Origin: Isoetes taiwanensis
Taxonomy: Eukaryota; Streptophyta; Lycopodiopsida; Isoetales; Isoetaceae
Assembly: GCA_021234155.1 (NCBI GenBank)
Contig: JAJEKV010000014.1
Span: 11,055,563-11,119,562 of the forward strand
DNA: 64,000 bases
Reading direction: 5' to 3'
A program made the position numbers and the translations under genes. The notes below the pieces were generated by a model, which was not told the DNA's origin, made no database searches, and saw nothing but the letters and a program-made list of their open reading frames with translations. Below are positions 10,399-19,390 of the stretch, in pieces (within the stretch, counting starts at the first letter, position 1; each line of letters opens with the position of its first letter).

Positions 10399-12066
10399 TT
10401 ATCTCAAATTCACATATCCTTTTTTTATCAACACCAACGAACTCATCATAGTCCCAGGCAAAAATATCCTTCCAATCATCAAAAAAATTAGTAACAAGGT
10501 GTTATCCTCTTCTTTGAACAAGTCTCCAACATATAGAACTCTATCTAGACTCTTTTTGTTCAATTTAACTTCCTTTACCTGTTTCTCCTCACTAGCATTG
10601 ATTACCAGAATAGGATAGAGTTGTTGCAAGTCTTTTTTCTCCAGTTCCTCTTCTTGAATTGCTCCCTCAGCCAAGTGCTCGAGAAGAACACTTTTGCAAA
10701 GTGCATCAGCTTCACCATTTTGTTCCCTTGGCACATGACAAAGCCTCCAAGTCTTGAAGTTTTTTAATTCTCCCATAGCTTGATCCCTCAGTAAGATCAT
10801 CTCTTCATTTTTGGCCTGGTATTCTCCCAATATTTGCCTGCAAACAAGCTGAGAATCTCCAAAGATAACAACTTCATTAATATTCAAATTCTTAGCTTCT
10901 TGGAAGCCTGCTATCAGAGCCTTATATTCTGCCATATTTGAGGTTGTATTAGGAAAAATTCTGCCTACTTTTGCAAGCAATCTATTAGAAGAATCTTTGA
11001 GGATAGCAGCAGAGGAAGCAACACTCAATCTTTTAGAAACACTACCATCAAACCATAAGTAAGCGAACTTTTCTTGTTTTGGCAAAGCTAGCTGCATGGG
11101 GAGCTCCAAGTTGGATATTGGATCACTTGTATTTAATTCAAACTCTCCACATGGGTTTGACAACATCATCTCTTCTTCTATGAAATTTAAGGCTTCAAAT
11201 TCACCTACTTTGTTGTATAGTGGTACCTTTTTCTTACCATTGGAAGTGCATTCCCCTTTTGACCAAACAAGCCTGGCATCAACTGTAGAAAGCCATTTCC
11301 TTCCCAAAAGCAAATCATAAATATCTGATTTCTCCTCTATCCCTTCAAAAGCAACCACAACAAAGTTAGCTGCAACAATATTACCTTCAACATCAATTGG
11401 TACATTGCTGACTATCCCTACAGGGTTGCTTTTTGTGTTTGATAAGGATTTTAAAACCATTGGAGCTTTCTTATCTATCTCAAGGCCACACATTCTCATA
11501 ACATGATAGGGCATAACATTCAGAGGTGATCCTCCATCCAACAGGACCTTGGTTAAAATTTTCTTGCCCATTCTGGCAACACAAGTGAAAGCCCCTGGGT
11601 CATAATCTTCCTGAGTAAGCATGTGTTCCTCAATATGATTGGTCAGAGCAAACTCATCTTCTTTGGTCAAATTGAGTACCTTCTTTCTGTAGGATGGGGC
11701 TATTTTGAGCAGAGTCAACAAGTCAACACTGATTTTAGAATTTCTAAGCAAATACTCAAAATCTTCACTATCTTTATCTTTTTTCAAATATTTCTGAACA
11801 GGAGGAGGAGGCACAACCATATTTTGCTCGATTTCCTTGTGTCTCACAGCATTGACTTCCTCATTGGCTTGTGTTGGCTCTTTTTCCTTTGCATTGTTCA
11901 TTCCTCTAGTATCCACAACCATAATTTCCTCCTGTTCTTCAATCTCCTGCACAAATATGATGGATGCATTTTGCTCATTAGGTTTAGATTTTTCTTCCCT
12001 AGCAAAATACTCTTTTACACTACACCTATCCTCATAATATCCCACAGCTTTGCAAAATGCACACAT
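10399..12066 (-). pseudogene. pol: Protease plus plant-type RNase H of Ty3/gypsy polyprotein
   Basis: A 555-residue frame. It begins at the last zinc knuckle, then a charged linker (residues ~20-110). Next is a retropepsin-like protease at residues ~140-260, with the active-site motif LLDGGSPLNV at about 11,535 and YDLLLGRKWL. From ~335 to 470 is a type I RNase H like those of plant proteins. Its acidic residues are visible in WFDGS, MAEYKAL, FGDSQLV and GEADAL, so the D-E-D-D set looks complete. The tail after ~10,500 is a shifted reading of the linker to RT. The RNase H precedes RT here; in Tat elements as I know them it follows the Ty3 RNase H. Protease Gly at the second motif position (DGG rather than DTG/DSG) is seen in some plant elements. 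Confidence 0.8.
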
Positions 12067-12165
12067 AGGGCATTCCTTACCAAAATGCCCCCTTTTACCA
12101 CATTTTGTACAAGGCCTATATCAACAGTAATCAGAAGAATGAGAATTTCTCGAACAGTGAGCACA
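12022..12165 (-). other. Three tandem CCHC-type zinc knuckles of the nucleocapsid
   Basis: The minus strand in one frame shows C-A-H-C-x4-H-x4-C (12,165-12,124), a TGA, C-T-K-C-x4-H-x4-C (12,111-12,070), and C-A-F-C-x4-Y-x4-C (12,063-12,022). The third has Tyr in place of the zinc-binding His. Most plant Ty3 elements have one or two knuckles, so three in a row is notable. The first knuckle lies downstream of a frameshift at the lysine homopolymer, and the TGA separates it from the other two. Confidence 0.8.
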
Positions 12166-13024
12166 AGGTGGATAAATTCTTTTTTTTTTTTTTAGATTTG
12201 GAGTTCTTCATTTCTTGGAGTTGCTTGGTCACCTCGACTAAAGCCTCTGACACTTTAGTTATCTCAGCTCTCACATCTGCTACAAGACCCACAGCATCCT
12301 CCATTCTTGTTTTTTTCTTTTCCTTCTGAACAACATAAATTGGTACAGGTCCTGGTCCCATGTATTCCTGCTCATAATCTGGAAAAAAGGGATCATGTGG
12401 TGAGTGCATATCATCTGGTAGGTAAGAAATCATATCTGCAATTTCAGTGGCTTTAGTGAAAGTTTTATGTATCGTGTCAAAGCCTTCTTGTTTTTGGATC
12501 TTGAGCATCTTCCTGTGTACTCTTGGCCTACTGCTCAGACCTCTGATAAAAGATGCTACAAGGTGTAAAGTATGGTTAGGAACTTGGTTAATCTGACACT
12601 TGACAAGGTAAAGATTAAACCTCTCCATATATTGGTGAACACTTTTACCATGCTTTAAGCCAAGCTCTAACCTCATCATTCTTGAAGCACTTTTTAAACT
12701 CAGAGAATTTGCAACCTTTCTTGTGTCCATATTCTTCGTAATACTCCTCAAAAGTTTTCAGAAAATTGTTGGCATGCTTGGATCAAAAGTAGGAACAGGA
12801 ATTGGCATATTCAATTCAAAATAATGACAAGCCATACCTATACCAGGTGCTGCAGGAGAAGCTTCATGATTCTCTTGTGCTTCAGCATGCTCAGATGCTT
12901 CATTAGTTCTCCTGGGAGCCATGAGTTCAAATTCCAGGAAATGTGTTCCCGGCAAAACCTTCAACCTTAGTGGTTGAGAACCTCCAACTTGCTTGAGGCA
13001 ACCACTCTGAGTGAAAAATCCCAA
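12131..13024 (-). pseudogene. gag: gag (capsid) region of Ty3/gypsy element
   Basis: Two pieces in the same minus-strand frame are separated by one TGA near 12,758. The first (13,024-12,758) contains an Ala/Glu-rich N-terminal part starting MAPRRTNEASEH. The second (12,751-12,131) has the retrotransposon gag helical core, with LGLKHGKSVHQYMERFNLYL and ASFIRGLSS, where the spacing and basic/aromatic pattern fit the plant retrotrans_gag family. A lysine run coded by a homopolymer (12,180-12,193) is followed by a frame change, so the zinc knuckles sit in another frame. That change could be an ordinary or sequencing indel. The family role is capsid assembly in the cytoplasm. Confidence 0.75.
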
Positions 13025-13245
13025 GAAGAATGCTCAAACAGTGGTTAAGAACAACTTTTCCTAAAGAGAAAAAAGTCTGCCTTGCAAGAATGCATGCCAA
13101 ATGCAAACCAAAGGGATTTTAGTCATGATTCTTGATTCTAGAGCTGCACAGGACCTTGGATGATGTTGGGAAAAAAGTCAGATAGATTTTGATAAGAGCA
13201 AGCCTGTCAAATAAGCATTCCTGACCAGGTCAATTTTTGGTCAAT

Positions 13246-13263
13246 ATCCCTGGCAGAGCGCTA
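13246..13263 (-). other. Possible primer-binding site of the Ty3 element
   Basis: The minus strand reads TAGCGCTCTGCCAGGGAT, which resembles the TGGCGC...GGGA-type tRNA-complementary sites of plant Ty3 elements. It lies upstream of gag as expected. Without an identified LTR this remains a guess. Confidence 0.25.
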
Positions 13264-13275
13264 AATTTTCAAACT

Positions 13276-13920
13276 CGATAAAGGCAACTTCTTTTTGAAA
13301 TCTGACGCTTCAATCCCTTTCTAAAATGTCTTCACACAATGTTGCATCATGCCCTTTGCAAAAAGATGTATATCTTTTTGGAATTTTGATTTTTTTGTTA
13401 ATTATCTGTCACGGAGTATGAACAACAGATAGATTTGGATTTGCTAGATATTTGGATGCACCTTTTTTGCTTTTCTATGCAGTATCAATGCCAACCATGA
13501 CTATGCAAGTGAACTGATGAAGGTTACTTGAGCAGAATATGAAGAAAAGGGTAATGAAGACAAATCTAAGATCTAGTGTTGCAGGCTTAAAGCATTATCT
13601 ATGGATTGAGCAAACGATTCTAATATAATGAATCTATGCTACCAATACTTGTGTCTAACATTTTTGCTTTTTTCTCTCTCAAGGTAGGATGTAAGGATAC
13701 AGAAATGACATCTGAGACAAAATCAATAGGAAACTTTCACAAATTTGTCAACAAGGCACGGATTTTCATTCAACTCAGAATCACACAGGCAAACAATAAT
13801 AAGCCCAAGCTCTAAGTCTTGGGCACAGGATGAGAAAGGTATACAATCATGTAAACAACACAAATTTGTCAATAATTCATGCGAATTATCTTTTTTTGTT
13901 TATTGAAAGCGTATTTGTAT
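13276..13920. other. Region where the 5' LTR would be expected; nothing recognised
   Basis: No open frame, and no match seen to the sequence left of the integrase. It could be a diverged LTR, but I cannot show this. Confidence 0.35.
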
Positions 13921-14061
13921 ATTAATTATAAGTTATAAGTTAACAAAAAGTACTTTTTACAGGGAAGTATAACCCTAGTAAGTAGATAAGAAAGGAAAGA
14001 TGATAACGTGAAACACAGTTGTGATATGGATAACAGTGTCTGATATGACTCATATGCCTGC

Positions 14062-14400
14062 CTAGAAGTATGATTTGAGGTTAAAGTTGCTGGATTTTCT
14101 GCCTCTGCCTCTAACCATAACTGTGAGGGTACAGAACACACACAGACATGTTTCTGCCCTTGCTATATTGAATCGGCCTTTGCTGTCCTTAGCTTCGCAG
14201 AGCATGCCTCTTCTTGCATCCGGATCCTGGTCACAGCAGCAATTGCATAGGCATGGCTCCTCATGACTATACAAATCTGGAGGTCCGAATACTTTGATCC
14301 ATTGTTGGTTGACAACCGGATCAATCTTCTTCCACTTGAGCTTACGCACCAGCACAAAAACAATTCCTGAAATACCAACAAGATAATTGTGAGAACCATA
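14062..14400 (-). pseudogene. Possible Cys-rich membrane protein fragment, unknown
   Basis: Downstream of the LINE fragment on the same strand, the frame includes a hydrophobic stretch (YLVGISGIVFVLVRKLKW), then WIKVFGPPDLYSHEEPCLCN, then a basic tail ending near 14,062. It looks more like natural protein than noise: one membrane segment followed by a Cys cluster. I do not recognise the family. It could be a host exon or the end of the LINE's target region. It is absent from the second copy of the duplication, which starts to the right of it. Confidence 0.3.
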
Positions 14401-15806
14401 ATAAGCTTTATGCAGCGGCAATGATCCATTTAATATCATATTCAATTTGCTTGATGACAGCTTCCGGATGAGTAATATCACAGTTAAAGATGAAGTTGTT
14501 CCTGCCTTTCCAAATCCTCCACATAAGAATATACAACCTCCAATCATTGGGATAATTTGGCATAAAGAATTCCGACGAATCAAGGGAATTAAGAACATAT
14601 CCAAACAGAGTGGAGGCGAAGCTCGAGAACCCATTCTCACTGTGCATGTGACCTAAGAGGTGCTCCTCGCCTTCCCCCCGTGGATTAAGACACCTAGGGC
14701 AAACATCTGAATCCGTCATATGGAGCCTGTGCCTTTTGTGATTGGTCGCCAAAGCCTTATGCCATAGCTGCCACATAAAGGATTTCACTTTGGGGGGGAT
14801 GGGGCTGGACCACAAAAATTTCAGGTTTCTAATGCATCTCTCTTCCCCAACCATTTGTTTGTGCGAGATATCTTCCGTTCCTCATCAGATATTTATAAGC
14901 AGATTTAACTGTGAAATCTGCAGAACCGTTATGGTTCCAATTGAGATTCTCTTCTGACCAGCTTCCCCAGGTCAGCACTATGCATATATTATTGTACAAC
15001 GTCTCTGTGTTTTCATCTTCATCAGCCAGCACCGAATTCCTGAAAGGAATAATCCCATGGTCATCAAACAAATCTCTGATATGATGTAGCCCCTTACTCC
15101 TCCAAAGCTTAGCATGTTCCGGAAAGTGGCAAGCTAAACAAAGGGATGGATCATTAGTAAGGAGAGCAGGATTCCAGAAAATCGATTGGTCCATGGATAG
15201 CCCCTCCTTCCAGGTGAACATTCCTTTAACCATATTCCAGGCTCTAATCCATTTCTTGATTAGACCTGGGATAGAGTTAGGAACCGAGAAGGGGAAATAC
15301 ATAGAGTGGGGCAGATTTAGATTAAGCTTCCTCCATCCATAAGAGAGACATTTGCCCAAATAATGTCTGATCATTATAGAGACTGGATGGTTGATTCCAT
15401 TATAAGCTGCCTTATAGAAGTATTTGGCTGCTAGTGCCACCCCTTGTTTCTCAATATTGATGACCCCCAGCCCCCCTATGCCCTTACTTTTGCAGCACTC
15501 CTCCATAGCTACCGGGATCCAACATCTCTTGTTCTGACCACAAGAAATAAATCTGCCTATTATACTTTGGAGCTTGGACGAAACTTTCTTAGGGCTAAGA
15601 TAACAGAGGACTGATAAACATGAGATGAGGAAATAACAAAATTAGCTATAATAGCCCCCGCCTCGCTTGAATATATATTTAGAGTTTAAGCTGTCCACCT
15701 TTTTCTGGAATTTTTCTATAATATCTGACCAAATATCAGAGGGGCTCCCTTTAAGAACTAAGGGGATTCCTAAAATTTTAGAAGAACTGGTGGGGAGAAT
15801 ATATTT
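14400..15806 (-). pseudogene. LINE (L1-type) ORF2 C-terminal fragment, copy 1
   Basis: The minus strand encodes the region after the RT core of plant L1 elements: GIPLVLKGSPSDIW and KYIFKQGRAII (frame disturbed here; clearer in copy 2), ECCKSKGIGGLGVINIEKQG, then the zf-RVT domain with PPKVKSFMWQLWHKALATN and CPRCLN and the tail WRIWKGRNNF. A frameshift near 14,850 splits it where copy 2 reads through. The start is cut at the junction with a plus-strand RT fragment at ~15.8 kb, so no endonuclease or RT core remains. Confidence 0.85.
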
Positions 15807-15846
15807 ACAGCCCATGAGAGCAGTTGTTTGCTCTCATGGGCTGTAA
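15805..15846. repeat. Perfect fold-back, 18-bp arms, copy 1 only
   Basis: The arm TTACAGCCCATGAGAGCA (15805-15822) is followed by a 6-base loop and its exact complement (15829-15846). Copy 2 (about 39,010-39,040) has the left arm but lacks the right arm and some following bases. Confidence 0.9.
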
Positions 15847-16420
15847 GTGTATAGGCTGTACGAGGCATGCTCAGGCCGTATCATATCGTCAGGACAGCCA
15901 ATAATCGTTAGGTATTGAGTGCGCCAAGGTTGCCCTCTCCCCCACACTCTTTGGCCTCGCATATTGACCAGCTTGGAAGATTGGCTCTCGAGCATGGAGG
16001 TGCAGGCGCCCATCTCATGCATCACACAATCCGGCAACTCATATATGCTGACGATATCAACCTCCAGGCCTATACTCCAGAGGACATGCAACGTCACCTG
16101 GATGCTCTCGACACTTTTTGCCGATTCACCGCATGCGAAGTTAACTTGGCCAAAACTAGGGTGTCGCTAGTCTCATCATCCCACCAACCAAGGATTCCCT
16201 CATTCACTTACCAGTGGACAGATGTAGAGGTGGCTCCGACCTACAAGTACTTGGGGATCGCATCACCCGCTGGGATGCCGCCATCGCCGCGGGTCACGCA
16301 GTTGGAAAGCGCCTATGCCATGCCGAATAACAACCACAAGGCAGAGTTGTATGCCCGGGGCCACCAATCACACTTATTTCGGGCAATGGTCGAAATGGGG
16401 GTCATGATGAGGTATACATG
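15845..16420 (+). pseudogene. Second non-LTR RT fragment, copy 1 (head-to-head with the LINE)
   Basis: The plus strand encodes part of a LINE-type reverse transcriptase: RQGCPLP-type motif, HTIRQLIYADDINLQAYTPE with the catalytic YADD, then VNLAKTRV and YKYLGI. The tail shows NNNHKAELYA and HLFRAMVE, the usual region after the RT thumb in L1-like elements. The start and the endonuclease are missing. Several frameshifts relative to copy 2 occur at CTG/CAG-rich spots. It belongs to a different LINE lineage from the minus-strand fragment. Confidence 0.8.
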
Positions 16421-16862
16421 ATCATGCGCGATGATGGGGTCGTTGGGACGCTTCCTAGCTTAAACTCCCAGGGGCATGAGGCATTGTGGGGATCTTGTAC
16501 AAGCTAGCACCCGCATCATGGGCTTATTACAAGATCATCTTAAATGGTCCTTAAGCTCAAATCCTAAGGGCCATGATCGAGTGCAAGGTAGTAGGGATGA
16601 AGGAGAGCATGGAAGAGGGTGCACATTATGAGAAGACAAGAGTCATAGATTTTAGATTTAACTATGAACTCCTAAAACTGTTGTGATAATGTTATGCTTA
16701 TCTCTAATATATAATTGTAATATGGAGGATAAGGGGGCAGCTTAAAGGTATGTGCTATTGTTATAGAAAGTTAATATTTTTGGTTAGTGTTGCACACGTG
16801 TAAGCTTCTAAAATACAAAGGGGAGGTTAAACCTTTAAGAAGTTGACACCTACACAGCTCCA
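16421..16862 (+). other. Non-coding stretch upstream of the heat-shock-element cluster
   Basis: AT-rich, with a purine run at about 16,723-16,738 (GGAGGATAAGGGGG) that resembles a polypurine tract. If so, an LTR of a lost retroelement could start just after it and include the promoter-like region. No paired LTR was found. Confidence 0.35.
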
Positions 16863-16956
16863 GAAGTTTCTGGAAAGCTCGGGTTTGAAGCTTCTTGAAG
16901 ATTCCGGGAGGTCTTAGGCCGGCTGTTCCAGAAGCTTCCGAATTGTCATATAAAAG
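16863..16956 (+). promoter_or_regulatory. Heat-shock-element cluster with TATA box, copy 1
   Basis: Three runs of alternating GAA/TTC units with exact 2-base spacing are visible: GAA-TTC-GAA at 16863-16875, GAA-TTC-GAA-TTC at 16887-16904, and TTC-GAA-TTC at 16926-16938. A TATAAAAG box follows at 16949-16956, 10 bases after the last unit. Three or more alternating 5-bp units is the known binding site of trimeric heat-shock factors. The layout is that of a heat-inducible plant promoter or of an LTR such as that of ONSEN-type elements. Identical in copy 2. Confidence 0.75.
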
Positions 16957-17095
16957 AGTGAGAGGCCAACAATTCGAAGTGATTCGTGGAGGGAGACGTC
17001 TGATCCTTCCATTCGGCGCCACGCCGTGAATCCATGGTTCAAGAAGCACCTGCTTACCCCGTTGTTTTTCTTTTTCTCAGATTATTAAATCCCGG

Positions 17096-17312
17096 ATGAG
17101 CTCCAATTGCTCAAAAAAGGCCTACATGACAGATTATCTCGCAAGTAATCAAGGAAAACCCGAGTTAAACAAATTCCTTTACGAATTTGTAGGTAGATTA
17201 TCGTGCGACCATACCCTAGATAACCTCCCCGCAGCTGCTCCTTCTAGCTCACAAGTTCTAAAACAACCTTCAAAAAGAGTAATCTACTCAAGACAAAACA
17301 CATTGCACAAAG
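17096..17312 (+). CDS. Possible first exon downstream of the heat-shock-type promoter, copy 1
   Basis: An ATG 140 bases after the TATA box opens a frame with natural composition: MSSNCSKKAYMTDYLASNQG, then KPELNKFLYEFVGRLSCDHT. It runs to a possible splice donor (AAG/GTAATT) at 17,312. A small upstream ATG frame lies at 17,034. I do not recognise the protein. In copy 2 the same frame is broken near 40,420 by small differences at CTG/CAG-rich bases, and the donor differs. It may be a real short exon, or residue of an element. Confidence 0.35.
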
Positions 17313-17980
17313 GTAATTTTTGTGTTTTTATTGGCAGAAAAGAATCGTAAGAATTAAACAATACCTTCCTCGCTTCGCTCTATCTTCCAATTTTTCTCTG
17401 TTAGTTGCTTGAAGTTTTGCAAATTCTCTAAACGTAAGAGGTATTCCCGATGCATGAGTTGTCGCCTCCGCGGACCTTCAAACTCTCTCGCTGGTACCGC
17501 CCCGATTCCGAGCGACCTTTTTCATCTACCGTACTTTTACCGCTTTTTTTGTTAGTGTCTCTTTCTATTTTGTCGCATCCTTAAAGGACGGCGCTTTGCT
17601 ACTTAAAGGTATGATGTCTCCGATGGCCTTTCCGAGCATAAGGCATGTATGGTCATACTTGAAAATTCGTGGGTCTGGACGTATGGTCATATTTGAAAAT
17701 TGCGGGTCTGGACTCTCTTTGCAACAGAGAGCTCTTTTCTTGTGATGATTTTAAACAACAGCTAGGCTTTTAAGCCGCAGAGTTTTTAAGAATGCTCGAT
17801 TAAGGTTTTAAGCATGTTCGATTAGAACCAAAGGTTCCGAAGCTTCTCCTTTTGCAACAACGACTTGCTCGCCCGCGAACTTTATGGTCGTTAGACAATC
17901 GTAGCATTGTTATTACTTGACGCCTTGTCGCTTGTTGCTCCACAAATTCGTTTTTTCCCTCTGCTTTCTAAGCATTTATA
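17313..17980 (+). other. Intron-like, gene-free stretch
   Basis: T-rich on the plus strand, with two near-copies of GTATGGTCATA(C/T)TTGAAAATT at about 17,650-17,700. No open frame of note. Confidence 0.45.
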
Positions 17981-19205
17981 CCGCATGCAAAAGAGAAGTT
18001 TCTTTCGATAACTCGCCACTATGCCTTCGTGTTCCTTTTTCCATCACCGACTAATTTTGGATTACAGTGGATTGATCAATTTTAGTGATTCCAAAATTAG
18101 TGAATTTTAGTGACGAGGTGAGGCGATTGTTGTGTTAAGGACGAGGTGACAAAGTGTCGCTTTAAATTTGTTTCTATGCAGTTCATGGTCGGCTAGATAA
18201 GCACACAGAAACGTAACCCATTGGTAATCGCCAGCTTGAAGTGGAAATTTTTCCCGTGAGGTATATGGGTTTCAGCTTTGATATTATAGGTTAAAATCCA
18301 CCGTGATTTATGCTTTCCTAACGCCGGTGAATACTAAATTAATGCGTAGGTCTTAACAAGTTTAGATGCTCTGAGCAAGGTTTGATTCCGATTTAAAAGA
18401 GTTGACGATGACATTCAAGGGAAGAAGACACTACCTATTACCGATAATGGCTTGCGCTTGTGTAGACATTAAGGGAGGTTTCAATTTTAATCCTCGATTG
18501 AAAGTGGTAAAGTTTTTACTTCTATCCCTATTATAACATTTGGCGATATTTCAAAGGTTTTACTAAGTTCACAATCTATTTTGTCATGGATATATCTACC
18601 GCATGCAAAAGAGAAGTTTCTTCTTCGATAACTCGCCACTATGCCTTCGTGTTCCTTTTTCCATCACTTCACTAATTTTGGATTACAGTGGATTGGATCA
18701 ATTTTAGTGATTCCAAAATTAGTGAATTTTAGTGACGAGGTGAGGCGATTGTTGTGTTAAGGACGAGGTGACAAAGTGTCGTTTAAATTTGTTTCTATGC
18801 GTGTTCATGGCCAGCCTAGATAAGCACACAGAACAGCCATTGGTAATCGCCTTCATTGAAGTGGAAATTTTTCCCGTGAGGTATATGGGTTTCAGCTTTG
18901 ATATTATAGGTTAAAATCCAATCGATTTATGCTTTCCCCGACGCTGAATACTAAATTAATGCGTAGGTCTTAACAAGTTTAGATGTCTGAGCAAGGTTTG
19001 ATTCCGATTTAAAAGAGTTGACGTATGACATTCAAGGGAAGAAGACACTACCTATTACTGATAATGGCTTGCGTTGTGTAGACATTAAGGGAGGTTTCAA
19101 TTTTAATCCTCGATGGTAAAGTTTTTACTTCTATCCCTATTATAACATTTGGCGCATATTTCAAAGGTTTTACTAAGTTCACAATCTATTTTGTCATGGA
19201 TATAT
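17981..19205 (+). repeat. Two-unit tandem repeat of about 618 bp, copy 1
   Basis: Units 17981-18598 and 18599-19205 start CCGCATGCAAAAGAGAAGTT and are almost identical. Each contains two exon-like pieces with splice-like borders. In copy 2, where the bases read more cleanly, the second piece encodes LKWKFFPEVYGFQFGYYRLK after an acceptor TTCTATGCAG. I do not know the protein. Confidence 0.85.
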
Positions 19206-19390
19206 CTGTTATATATATACAATTATATAAGCTGCCCCTTTGTTTCCTAATTCGAGGTGTTGCCGCCCGATCGGGCCTAGATTGTGAGATCCGACAAAAT
19301 GAGAGGAAGCCACGTCATCCTCCCCAAGCACCCCACTTAAATTGGGGCTTCTAATCTTAACCATTGGAATTAGGGCATTTCATCTGGGCC
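19205..19390 (+). repeat. Element A 5' leader, copy 1 of A1
   Basis: TATATATACAATTATATAAG is followed by GCTGCCCC, then repeated dyad-like words (GATCCGAC, CCACGTCATCCTCC, TTAATTGGGGCTTCTAATCT-type). The same leader begins at 26,926, 42,412, 50,136 and, more diverged, 58,986. Confidence 0.8.

Larger units (their letters stand above)
3245..13275 (-). mobile_element. Degenerate Ty3/gypsy (Tat-like) LTR retrotransposon, internal region
   Basis: Reading the minus strand from about 13.27 kb leftwards gives gag, zinc knuckles, aspartic protease, a plant-type RNase H, reverse transcriptase, a Ty3-type RNase H, integrase zinc finger, integrase core and integrase C-terminus. Integrase following RT/RNase H is the Ty3/gypsy (Metaviridae) order. 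A second RNase H is a hallmark of the plant Tat lineage. The frames are broken at least seven times by stops or frameshifts, and the integrase is interrupted by another element between 4.04 and 8.61 kb. It is not functional as read. I could not find an LTR pair, so both outer limits are uncertain. Confidence 0.85.

Noticed and set aside
11623-12195. 190-codon plus-strand frame
   Set aside because: Lies antisense to the clear protease, zinc-knuckle and gag coding of the minus-strand retroelement.
13276-13920. 5' LTR of the Ty3 element
   Set aside because: No repeat of this sequence was found beyond the integrase end, so I could not support an LTR call.
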